Shown in pieces: positions 47,600-55,722 of a stretch of DNA of 64,000 nt. Origin of the DNA: Dictyobacter alpinus (GTDB lineage Bacteria > Chloroflexota > Ktedonobacteria > Ktedonobacterales > Ktedonobacteraceae); contig NZ_BIFT01000002.1 of NCBI RefSeq assembly GCF_003967575.1, forward strand, positions 2,356,001-2,420,000, read 5' to 3'. Each line of letters starts with the position of its first letter. The stretch's first letter is position 1. A program made the translations under genes and the position numbers. The notes beneath the pieces are model-generated. The model was not told the origin of the DNA and did no database searches. It saw nothing but the letters and a program-made list of their open reading frames with translations.

Positions 47600-47707
47600 T
47601 GTCATGCCGTGGAGACAGTATTTTTTGTGTCTACAGGCACAAAAAATACCAAAATGAAGTGCAGGCTCTTTCAATAGGTGCAAAAATACTGTCTCCACGG
47701 CATGACA
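47600..47707. repeat. 26-bp perfect inverted repeat with a nested 9-bp hairpin, between divergent genes
   Basis: Outer arms 47600-47625 and 47682-47707 are perfectly complementary across a 56-nt centre. A smaller hairpin, TTTTTTGTG (47621-47629) with CACAAAAAA (47638-47646), shares five bases with the left outer arm, so the two structures compete. It lies 67 bp before the LanB-like start and 122 bp from the R2lox-like start. It could be a leader attenuator, a regulator site or a small MITE-like insertion; no convincing target-site duplication is seen. The rest of this 297-bp intergenic stretch shows nothing else. Confidence 0.7.
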
Positions 47708-47774
47708 GATAGGAAAAGTTTGGTTATGTTTGGAGCAAAGCTATCAATGTACAAGGACATTTGGGGAGTGGAAA

Positions 47775-50393
47775 ATGATTAACGAAGCTAAATATTCACC
47801 GCTAATCCAGAAAACAGCACCTGAGATGCCTCAAGCGCCTGAAGCAGATATCTATGAGCGGCGATACCAGACATTGCCGACACATCTAACAGGAATGGTT
47901 CATGATGAATGGGCCTTATGGCGCAATGTTGTCGTACGCGGAGCGGGTTTTCCCATCGCATGGATATTGGAACTGGCCGCTTCGTCGTGTGCAGAACTTG
48001 CAGATCGATTACGTTACCTGGAAGTAGAAGTCATGCAAGCCAGTGAAATGGCCTCTTATCACATAAGAGCACGACAAATAGCGACGAATGATGAACAAGA
48101 ACAACGTATGCTCTCACAGGTCCTGAAAGCCTTAAAAAAAGGAAGACTGGAGACAATACCCAAACTTGTTGAGCTAGAGCATGTGCGTACACTGCGGAAA
48201 AAACTTCAGGTATGCCAGCAGGAATTTGCCCAGGCGTATGAACTGGCCACGCAGCAAAATTCCCACGCATTGCGCCAAATTGCTGAAGATAAGCAGTTCA
48301 GGGAAGCGATCATCTGGCAGAATAGAATAGCCTTGCATGCGAGTATTGCAGCGCTCTTACGCCATGATCCAGCGCAACGAGGTGCCGAGCAACGCAGACG
48401 TGAAGCGCTTGTCGCCAACTACATTCAACGCTATTGTACGAAAAACGAGAGCATTGGTTTTTTTGGGCCGCTGGGATGGGCCAGTTTCAGTTCTGATGTT
48501 GACACCATAGCCTTCCAGCCAGGAAAAGCATTACTCGCATCACGCGATGTCTATTTTGAAGGCTGGGCTATTGATAGCCTTGCCGAAGTGATCGCAACCG
48601 ATACATCTGTCCTCCCGTATTGTAAACCTCGTCTCTTACCACACGTGCTTTTGGAGGGGGCGCTGCTCATTGTACCCTTTGCCAGACCTGTCAAACTGAC
48701 CTCTCGGCAGGCCCTGATCCTCCAATATTGTAATGGAAAACGGGCCGCTAAAGATATCGCACGGCGCGTGTTGGAAGAGAGTGATGGCCAGATCACGAAT
48801 GAAGCAGATGTCTACACTGTTCTCACCCACCTGCGTAGCATGAAGCGCATTACCTGGACATTGGAGGTACCGACCGAAGGAACACCTCGTTCGCATCCTG
48901 AACAGCGTTTACGCGCGGTCCTTGCTGGGATTGAAGATCAGCAATTACGGCAGGAGAAGCTTGTCCTGCTAGACACACTTGTCCAGGCGCGAGACGTTGT
49001 CAGGCAGGCCGCAGGAGACGCGGATACGCTGGATACAGCCTTTGGTCACTTAGAGGAAACCTTTACGGCCTTAACGCATAAGGAGTCGCATAGAGCATCT
49101 GGACGCATTTATGCTGGCCGCACCCTGGTCTACGAGGATTGCCGACGTGATATTGAAATGAAATTAGGGCCACAGTTTGTACAGGCGTTAGAACAACCAT
49201 TAGCTTTACTGCTACAGAGTGCGCGCTGGTTTACCTATGAGACAGCCACACGTTACCGTAAAGCCTTTTGCCAGGCCTTTGCAGATTTGAAAGCAGAAAC
49301 AGGGAAAGACCGCATCAATTTTGCGAATTTCTGGCTCTGGGCACAGCCATTACTTTTTGATGAATCGGCTGAGCGCCCGATTGACGGCGTGATCAAAGAT
49401 TTTCAAGAGCGCTGGCTCTATATCCTGGCGACCCTGCCATATGAACGGCGCGCCAGCTATACAAGCAAAGAATTACGCCCCTTCGTGCAGGAAGTCTTTA
49501 CCGCTCCTGGTCCTGGCTGGAAGGATGCCTGTTACCACAGTCCAGATATTCTGGTCAGAGCAACAAGCACAGACGCGATCAGCCAGGATGACTATGAACT
49601 TATCCTGGGTGAGCTGCATATAGCCACAAATACCCAGCAACATCAGGCCTTTATTGAACAATATCCAGATCCGGATCGACTCATCAGTTTTGTCGTGAGT
49701 GATATCCCGGAGCCACGGATTGTACCAATTTTGTCACAACAACGTTTTCCCGCCACCCGTATGCGGCCAGCATTTAATGCAGCCAAAGATATTCGATTAG
49801 TGTATTCGGCCGATGTCGTACCAGACCAAAGTGCTCAGGTGTTAGCCATTAGCGAACTGGAGATTACCCAACAAGGAGAGACGCTGGTTGCAGAGACAAA
49901 AGACGGTCAGTGTTTTGATATTATTGAAGTCTTTGCAGAGTTTCTCTCAAGGATTGTGTACAAAGAATTTAATCTTCTCCCAACGGGTCGCTATATGCCA
50001 CGAATGACTGTCGATCGTATGGTGATCATGCGTGAAACATGGAGTTTTCATCCAACTGAATTATCCTTTACCCATGAAAAAGACGCGGGCAAACGCTTCA
50101 TGCTGGTCAATTCCTGGGCACAAGCTCACCACATTCCCCGCTTTGTGTTTTTAAAGGTAGCCAGTGAATTCAAGCCCACCTTTATTGATATGACGAGTCC
50201 CGTCTATGTTGAAGCCTTTGTGAAACTTGTCCGTTACAACCAGGAAAACGGCCAGGAAAATGACCTGCTACACCTATCTGAAATGCTGCCAGAGCCAGAT
50301 CAGACCTGGCTTACCGATAATAAGGATCACCATTACTCTTGTGAATTGCGTATGGTGGCTGTGGATATGATCAAGAACGTTGTAATCAGATAA
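47775..50393 (+). CDS. Stand-alone LanB-like protein (lantibiotic dehydratase N-terminal, glutamylation-type domain; PEARL or split LanB)
   Basis: An 872-residue protein matching the lantibiotic dehydratase N-terminal family by RYCTKNESIGFFGPLGWA (about 215-232), the later YAGRTLVYEDCRRD and RMTVDRMVIMRETW blocks, and the closing IPRFVFLK...FIDMTSPVYVEAF...SEMLPEP...SELR-type pattern. The C-terminal elimination (SpaB_C) domain of full LanB enzymes is absent. Known family members use aminoacyl-tRNA, either to glutamylate Ser/Thr or, as PEARLs, to append an amino acid to a peptide. No precursor-peptide gene is visible nearby. ATG at 47775 follows GGGGAGTGG. It diverges from the R2lox/SbnB operon. 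Involvement in the NRPS-PKS pathway is an inference from position. Confidence 0.8.
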   Translation: MINEAKYSPLIQKTAPEMPQAPEADIYERRYQTLPTHLTGMVHDEWALWRNVVVRGAGFPIAWILELAASSCAELADRLRYLEVEVMQASEMASYHIRARQIATNDEQEQRMLSQVLKALKKGRLETIPKLVELEHVRTLRKKLQVCQQEFAQAYELATQQNSHALRQIAEDKQFREAIIWQNRIALHASIAALLRHDPAQRGAEQRRREALVANYIQRYCTKNESIGFFGPLGWASFSSDVDTIAFQPGKALLASRDVYFEGWAIDSLAEVIATDTSVLPYCKPRLLPHVLLEGALLIVPFARPVKLTSRQALILQYCNGKRAAKDIARRVLEESDGQITNEADVYTVLTHLRSMKRITWTLEVPTEGTPRSHPEQRLRAVLAGIEDQQLRQEKLVLLDTLVQARDVVRQAAGDADTLDTAFGHLEETFTALTHKESHRASGRIYAGRTLVYEDCRRDIEMKLGPQFVQALEQPLALLLQSARWFTYETATRYRKAFCQAFADLKAETGKDRINFANFWLWAQPLLFDESAERPIDGVIKDFQERWLYILATLPYERRASYTSKELRPFVQEVFTAPGPGWKDACYHSPDILVRATSTDAISQDDYELILGELHIATNTQQHQAFIEQYPDPDRLISFVVSDIPEPRIVPILSQQRFPATRMRPAFNAAKDIRLVYSADVVPDQSAQVLAISELEITQQGETLVAETKDGQCFDIIEVFAEFLSRIVYKEFNLLPTGRYMPRMTVDRMVIMRETWSFHPTELSFTHEKDAGKRFMLVNSWAQAHHIPRFVFLKVASEFKPTFIDMTSPVYVEAFVKLVRYNQENGQENDLLHLSEMLPEPDQTWLTDNKDHHYSCELRMVAVDMIKNVVIR

Positions 50394-50442
50394 AGGTTGC
50401 ATGTGATGGGCGATTTGATCTTGGAGAAGATCGATTAGTAAC

Positions 50443-50522
50443 AGCGTTGCCGCAAGTTGTAGTGATCACGATGGCACGTTCTTTGATTTTGCTCATCCTG
50501 TGGTATAACTTGCGGCAGCGCT
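50443..50522. terminator. Imperfect long-range inverted repeat between convergent genes
   Basis: Arms 50443-50458 and 50507-50522 (16 bp, one mismatch) enclose 48 nt. The loop is long for an intrinsic terminator and no T-run follows. Its place between the stops of the LanB-like gene and the convergent secreted-protein gene favours a transcription-end role, but this is weak. Confidence 0.45.
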
Positions 50523-50624
50523 ATGTCTGGTTTTTCAGAGGCCCATTACACGTTGGTTTAAATCTCTAGTCACCAGACACTATTACATGAAGATTCTAGA
50601 ATAGTGGTATACAAAGATCCCTGG

Positions 50625-52130
50625 TCAGGGATACACATTGAGCTCGTGGATACTCCACCAGTTAGCGGCACTCCCCGTTTGTTGGATCGTAATATAGCGT
50701 GCCGATTGGGTAGAGAAAGAAAGGGTCAGAATTGGACCATCTCCACTCCCGGAGGCAACGGCATTCCCCCAGGTGTTATTAGAGGTTGAGAGAAAGAGGA
50801 TATACTGCCGTGGATAGTCACCTGGAGATTGAGTACTATCAAGAACCACCTGGCTGATATCATGGTTCTGTCCCATGTCTATTTGATAGTACTGATTGTT
50901 GGTTTGTGGGGCTTCGGTGGTCCAGCGCGTGGCGGCCTCACCATCTAGAGGACTGAGCAGGTTGTTGCTTGATGTTCCTTTTGCGCTCCACCCTGTTCGA
51001 TCCAGTGCACCATTGCCCGAATCAGATGAGAAATCGGGAGCCATCGGGGCACGCAATGTGCCACCACCACCGATGTTGTTTTCGCTATTGTTGGTAATGA
51101 CCTGAAGAGCGCTAAAGAGGTTGACAATGTCGTTATGATAGCCGCTATTGCCATCAAAATCATACTGTTTTTCGACACCACTTTGTACACCTACCTGCAC
51201 ATCATCCCAACCGGTGTCATCAACAATATAGCCTCCGTAATTTTGTAAGGCGGTGAACAACTTACGGCCAACATCGGTGGTAATGCCCAGGCTCTCGGGC
51301 GTCGCGTTTGTGGGCAAAGCCAGCAATGAGCCTTGCAGTACATTGGGATTGTTCCCTTTGTAATGTCCTGCATTATTACTATCACAGGCTCCACTATCGG
51401 CCCGCGAGGCTGGCCAACGGAAACCATTCACGGTCCCATTACAGGCGTAAAGATAATTATCCCAGATCTCTAATTGTAATGCATGTGGAATGGTATTGTC
51501 GCCGCTGGCTTGCAACTCGCTCAAGCGCACCATGCCACCAATGCTGGAGAGGCCGGAACCAAAGTGACCACCGCACAATCCATCATCCTTCAGATCCTGT
51601 CGGCTGGCCCAACCACAGGCTTGATAGCCATAGACATTCCCACCGGCCGAACAACGTGCCAGTGGCTCAACCTGTACCAGCGTATGACCATCAGGCTGCA
51701 CGATAGCTGCGGCATTATTCGGCGTTGAATATGGATTACTGGTAGCATCTGGCACAATCACATTATCGGGAAAATAGGTTGTCGAACTGCCTTCTCCGGT
51801 CGTGCCAGAACAGCGTCCGGGTCCAAAAGAACCTGGCTGATAAATTGGGCGTACAGGATCAGACGAGGTGGTCGTAATCAGCCAGTCGGGATCTGGCGTC
51901 GCATTGGCCGCTCTGGGGATATTGGCCGGCGCATATTGTGCTTGATCGCCAATCGGCATGTTCCAGATACTCGTACTGGCAAATGGCCAGGTGAGAGGAT
52001 CACGTCCGCTGGCACTCGCCCTGATATGGTTAAACTGTAATGTTACCAGCATAATCATGGCAAAGGCCAGTAATAAGATGAACGATTTTTTGAACGTACC
52101 TTGCATTCTTTGATGTGCATGTTCATTCAT
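50625..52130 (-). CDS. Secreted protein with uncharacterised N-terminal domain and C-terminal discoidin (F5/8 type C) domain
   Basis: 501 residues. A signal peptide or membrane anchor (about 13-32) is followed by a large domain starting DPLTWPFASTSIWNMPIG and containing YSTPNNAAAIVQPDGHTLVQVEPLARC, HFGSGLSSIGG and YIVDDTGWDD. The C-terminal 130 residues form a discoidin-like carbohydrate-binding module (DRTGWSAKGTSSNNLL...ATRWTT...DMGQNHDISQVVLD...ARYITI). It is paralogous over its whole length to the next gene upstream. I cannot name the central domain's activity; context with a sugar importer suggests glycan binding or degradation outside the cell. ATG at 52130 follows AGGAGATGTAGTC. Confidence 0.85.
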   Translation of the reverse strand: MNEHAHQRMQGTFKKSFILLLAFAMIMLVTLQFNHIRASASGRDPLTWPFASTSIWNMPIGDQAQYAPANIPRAANATPDPDWLITTTSSDPVRPIYQPGSFGPGRCSGTTGEGSSTTYFPDNVIVPDATSNPYSTPNNAAAIVQPDGHTLVQVEPLARCSAGGNVYGYQACGWASRQDLKDDGLCGGHFGSGLSSIGGMVRLSELQASGDNTIPHALQLEIWDNYLYACNGTVNGFRWPASRADSGACDSNNAGHYKGNNPNVLQGSLLALPTNATPESLGITTDVGRKLFTALQNYGGYIVDDTGWDDVQVGVQSGVEKQYDFDGNSGYHNDIVNLFSALQVITNNSENNIGGGGTLRAPMAPDFSSDSGNGALDRTGWSAKGTSSNNLLSPLDGEAATRWTTEAPQTNNQYYQIDMGQNHDISQVVLDSTQSPGDYPRQYILFLSTSNNTWGNAVASGSGDGPILTLSFSTQSARYITIQQTGSAANWWSIHELNVYP

Positions 52131-52201
52131 GACTACATCTCCTATGAATGCGGCTATGCTGGTCCTTCAACATAGCCGCGCATGGTTACATCCACAATTT
52201 C

Positions 52202-54166
52202 TCAGGAACAACTATTATAGACATCGATCTCATCGACAGCCCAGTTTTGTGATGGATTAATTCCTCCTCCCGTTGATTGAATTTTGAGATAGCGTGCGGT
52301 TTGAGTTGCAAAGGTAATCTGACTGCTGCGCGAGCCAGAACCATGCGTCACAAGATCGCCCCAATTTACTCCATCATTTGAGACAAAGATGTCATAGTCC
52401 TGGACATGCGAGAACGGATACAGACTGCTATCCATGACCACACGATTAAAGGTCTGTTTGTTCTTCATATCGATCACAATATTTTCGCCGGCATAAGGAT
52501 TTTTACCGGTATCCCAGCCAGTGGTTGGCTTATTATCGAGCATCAGGTTGGCAGCGGCGCTATTATCTGAGGCGGTCGCGCTCCAGCCCTTTTTGCTCAA
52601 TGGGGCAATCGTTTTCGCGTGTAGTTCTGGCGCAGGTTGTACCACAGGGGTACCACCACCACCAATACTGTTCGCACTATTGTTATCGATCACCTGCAGG
52701 TTCGCAAACAGCGTATTGATATCGCTGGTAAAGGTCGGATCATTGAGATTCGTATCCGCAAGAGCACTATTATCAATACCAATCTGGTTATCGTCCCAAC
52801 CGGTATCGTCAACGACATAGCCACCATAATGCTGGAGCGCATAAAAGAGTTTAATCGCTGGTGCACTCGTCAATCCCAGACTTTGTGGCGTGGCATTGGT
52901 ACTGATCGCCAGCAATGCTCCCTGGCGCAAACTGTTGTCTGGATTGCTTTTACAAGGATCAAGCGTACAATATCCGTAGGTTGGATCTTTGGCATAACCA
53001 TCTGGATTGGCCGCCGGCCAGCGGAAACCTGGTTTGGGATCCTGCTGGTTATAGGCAAAATACTTACGTCCCCATAATTCAAGCTGCAATGCATGCATAA
53101 TTGGGGTCGCATTGACCAACTCACTCTGACGAATTAAGCCACCAATGGCATTCATGCCCGAGCCAAAGTGTGTGCCCAATATACCATCGCTATAAATATC
53201 GCTCTCGGTTCCACGATACCCATTGGCACCACCATTCGCATCACAACGCGCCAGGGGCTGGACCTGTACGAGCGTACGTCCATCAGGCTGTACAATGCCT
53301 GCCGCATTATTGGGGGTTGAATAATTCGGGGAAAGCGTCGCATCACCTACGATCAAGTTATTGGGTAAAGCAATGCTGCCATAATTCGTTGTTCCCTTAC
53401 AGCGTCCTCCATACGTCACGCCATCCACGGTATACGAGGGACCATCAGGACTATGTAAAGGATACGTTTTGTAATCGACGGCACCGTGTAAATTGGCAAA
53501 GTAGACGGGATCAAACGTAATATTGCTCGCCTTTTCGATATAGGTCGGTTTATACACGGCGTTCGAGCCAAGCGGCGTATTCCAGATACTATTGGAGGCA
53601 AATGGCCAGACGAGCGGATCGCGTCCGGGCAGCAGAGAAATATCATCGGCATAAAATGTTCCGCTACCGGCATTTTTTTGCACGATCACGACCGCTGACT
53701 TGATCGTGGCTGGCGTCAGAATGGTCTGCCCTTGCCAGCTCCAATCTACCTCGCTAAAGTGCATCTGGTACCCATAGACCTGACCAGCCGTATCGGTAAC
53801 AATCAGGCTAATCTGACTGTAATCATGGCTGCCAACCAGTTTTCCCCAGCCAGTCAGGGAATAAAGGGTGTTGGCTTGTAGCGACACATTCTGGCCGCGT
53901 AGCTGCTGATCAGGACCTAGTTGCAGTGCGTGCTTGCCCACATGGACCACTTGACTGTTCGTTTGTGGGTTCCCTCCAAAGTCAGACCAATGAGCCAGGC
54001 CGGCCTCAAAACCAGGATTAAGCACAAGATTATGGGGAGAAACTGTCGTTCTGGCCTGTGCGCTTTGCACATCTGTCAGCAAAACACAACTCAGGCTTAA
54101 TGAAAATATTGCTGCCACTGTACCCACTACCATCATCCATCGTAGCATCTGTTGCTTCGTATCCAT
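52202..54166 (-). CDS. Secreted protein: CBM-like N-terminal module, uncharacterised central domain, C-terminal discoidin domain
   Basis: About 654 residues. ATG at 54166 is preferred, as AAGGAGAAAAGGCT precedes it; an upstream start at 54202 lacks this. A signal peptide (about 7-38) is followed by a galactose-binding-fold module (about 45-180: NLVLNPGFEAGLAHW...FYADDISLL) like CBM families 4/9/22. The central domain shared with the downstream paralogue starts DPLVWPFASNSIWNTPLG and contains GWDDNQIG. A discoidin domain closes the protein (KGWSATASDNSAAANLMLDNK...TGWDTG...TARYLKIQSTG). It is first in a two-gene operon; the promoter carries a LacI-type operator. Enzymatic activity is not evident. 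Confidence 0.85.
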   Translation of the reverse strand: MDTKQQMLRWMMVVGTVAAIFSLSLSCVLLTDVQSAQARTTVSPHNLVLNPGFEAGLAHWSDFGGNPQTNSQVVHVGKHALQLGPDQQLRGQNVSLQANTLYSLTGWGKLVGSHDYSQISLIVTDTAGQVYGYQMHFSEVDWSWQGQTILTPATIKSAVVIVQKNAGSGTFYADDISLLPGRDPLVWPFASNSIWNTPLGSNAVYKPTYIEKASNITFDPVYFANLHGAVDYKTYPLHSPDGPSYTVDGVTYGGRCKGTTNYGSIALPNNLIVGDATLSPNYSTPNNAAGIVQPDGRTLVQVQPLARCDANGGANGYRGTESDIYSDGILGTHFGSGMNAIGGLIRQSELVNATPIMHALQLELWGRKYFAYNQQDPKPGFRWPAANPDGYAKDPTYGYCTLDPCKSNPDNSLRQGALLAISTNATPQSLGLTSAPAIKLFYALQHYGGYVVDDTGWDDNQIGIDNSALADTNLNDPTFTSDINTLFANLQVIDNNSANSIGGGGTPVVQPAPELHAKTIAPLSKKGWSATASDNSAAANLMLDNKPTTGWDTGKNPYAGENIVIDMKNKQTFNRVVMDSSLYPFSHVQDYDIFVSNDGVNWGDLVTHGSGSRSSQITFATQTARYLKIQSTGGGINPSQNWAVDEIDVYNSCS

Positions 54167-54271
54167 AGCCTTTTCTCCTTGGAAAACAGGTATGTTGGTC
54201 ATCCATGACCAGATTATGTTGGATGGGGGATAACGTGATAATTATGCTTGCATGAAGAAGGGATATCTACT

Positions 54272-54284
54272 GGAAACGTTTACG
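54272..54284. promoter_or_regulatory. LacI-family operator for the secreted-protein operon
   Basis: The sequence GGAAACGTTTACG has the palindromic AAACGTTT core typical of LacI-family sites. It is identical over 13 bp to the site at 54433-54445 and lies just downstream of the predicted minus-strand promoter. Confidence 0.8.
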
Positions 54285-54304
54285 AAATAATTATCACTTC
54301 AGTA

Positions 54305-54333
54305 AAGGTAACATGCACATTTCTATTTGTCAA
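54305..54333 (-). promoter_or_regulatory. Predicted minus-strand promoter of the secreted-protein operon
   Basis: Read on the minus strand: TTGACA (54333-54328), a 17-bp spacer, then TACCTT (54310-54305). The -35 is perfect, the -10 weak. The operator follows within about 30 bp, consistent with repression. Confidence 0.55.
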
Positions 54334-54391
54334 GGCATTATGAAAATACGAGAACAGTCCTTAGTGGTCGATAATTTGCTTTAAAAATCCC

Positions 54392-54420
54392 TTGACAAAT
54401 GTATTTCTGCAATTTAGACT
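54392..54420 (+). promoter_or_regulatory. Predicted promoter of the LacI regulator and importer operon
   Basis: TTGACA at 54392-54397, a 17-bp spacer, and TAGACT at 54415-54420. The -35 context CTTGACAAAT is identical to that of the divergent promoter. Confidence 0.62.
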
Positions 54421-54432
54421 AAGATTGAATCC

Positions 54433-54445
54433 GGAAACGTTTACG
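54433..54445. promoter_or_regulatory. LacI-family operator in front of the regulator gene
   Basis: A second GGAAACGTTTACG, starting about 12 bp after the -10 element, is placed to block initiation or early elongation. It suggests autoregulation. The rest of the 338-bp divergent region (54167-54504) is AT-rich and shows nothing else. Confidence 0.8.
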
Positions 54446-54504
54446 GTAATTTGGCCAATAACATGAGAATATCTCACATATTTCTCAATAGGTAGGAGTG
54501 GTTA

Positions 54505-55557
54505 GTGAGCGATAAAAGGGCAAAAAGTCAGGGCGGTCCATCGCGTGCGCTTATCTGGGATATCGCACAAAGATCTGGTGTGTCGATAGCCACCGTTTCG
54601 CGTGTACTGAACGAGCGACCCGATGTGGCGGCGGCAACACGGGAAAGGGTGCTGGCACATGTGCGTGAATTAGGCTATGTCTCAAATCGGCACGCACGCT
54701 CCCTGGTTAGTGGGCACACTAACTATATCGGTTTCACCGTTCCACGCGTTGATCACTTTGTTGAAATTCTGGAGGGTGCCTCTCAGATTGCCGAAGAGCA
54801 TGACGCGAATCTGGTCATCTGTCCGACCCGCCATGAACATTCACGCGAAGTCACGCTCCTTGAACGTTTACGCAGTGGAGGTGCAGATGGGGCTGTATTG
54901 ATTTTGCCCTCAGAGAGTAAAGAAGAACTGGCTCAATTGCGCGCACAAAATTATCCTTTTGTTGTGATTGACCCTCGCTACCCACTGGGAGAAGAAATTC
55001 CAGCTGTCTCGGTTGCCAATATGTCAGGTGGACGAGCAGCAACCGAGCATCTGGTAGAACACGGGCATCGACGCATTGGGGTGATTACTGGGTATCCCGA
55101 TTGGACTGCGAGCATTGATCGTCTGGCTGGTTTTCATGCGGTCCTAATTGCCGCCGGACTCTATACTACCCATACGCCGGAGCTTGTCAGCTATGGAGAT
55201 TTTACTTTGGATGGAGGCTATAAGGCTGCACAGCGTCTACTGGCATTGACACATCGGCCGACAGCTATTTTTGCCTTCAACGATGTGATGGCGGTAGGCG
55301 CTATACGTGCCGCCCATGAACATAACTTGAGGGTGCCAGAAGACATTTCGGTGGTTGGTTTTGACGATAGCCCGTTTGCCTCTTTTGTCACACCAGCGTT
55401 AACCACGGTTCGCCAGCCCTCGTATGAACTGGGAAGGGTGGGTATAGAAACGCTGTATCGTGTGATGGAAGGGCAATCAATCGAGGGAACACGTATTGAG
55501 CTCTCAACCAGGCTCATTGTACGTGACTCAACCGCACCATGTCCAACCATCAGCTAA
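54505..55557 (+). CDS. LacI-family transcriptional regulator
   Basis: 350 residues. The N-terminal helix-turn-helix and hinge helix are at about 16-65 (IAQRSGVSIATVSRVLNERPDV). The ligand-binding domain is of the periplasmic-binding type, with the family segments VIDPRYPLG, HRRIGVITG, AIFAFNDVMAVGAIRA and DISVVGFDDSPFASFVTPALTTVRQP. GTG at 54505 follows AGGTAGGAGTGGTTA. Two cognate-looking operators lie immediately upstream, so it probably represses both itself with the downstream importer and the divergent secreted proteins, released by a sugar. Confidence 0.94.
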   Translation: MSDKRAKSQGGPSRALIWDIAQRSGVSIATVSRVLNERPDVAAATRERVLAHVRELGYVSNRHARSLVSGHTNYIGFTVPRVDHFVEILEGASQIAEEHDANLVICPTRHEHSREVTLLERLRSGGADGAVLILPSESKEELAQLRAQNYPFVVIDPRYPLGEEIPAVSVANMSGGRAATEHLVEHGHRRIGVITGYPDWTASIDRLAGFHAVLIAAGLYTTHTPELVSYGDFTLDGGYKAAQRLLALTHRPTAIFAFNDVMAVGAIRAAHEHNLRVPEDISVVGFDDSPFASFVTPALTTVRQPSYELGRVGIETLYRVMEGQSIEGTRIELSTRLIVRDSTAPCPTIS

Positions 55558-55722
55558 ACCCACATTGCAGGTTTCATAGAACGATTCACGATGAAAGGAG
55601 CACAACCAGGTTACTGGTCAGCATATCCCAATATTTGTGTCAAAGCCTCATCGATGAGGCATAAAATGGCCGTCAAATGTGTGGCATCGATCTTATTTTC
55701 TCAGGGATGGAGGAATATTTCT

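Noticed and set aside
47600..47707. Insertion sequence remnant
   Set aside because: No transposase fragment and no convincing target duplication; left as an inverted repeat of unknown role.
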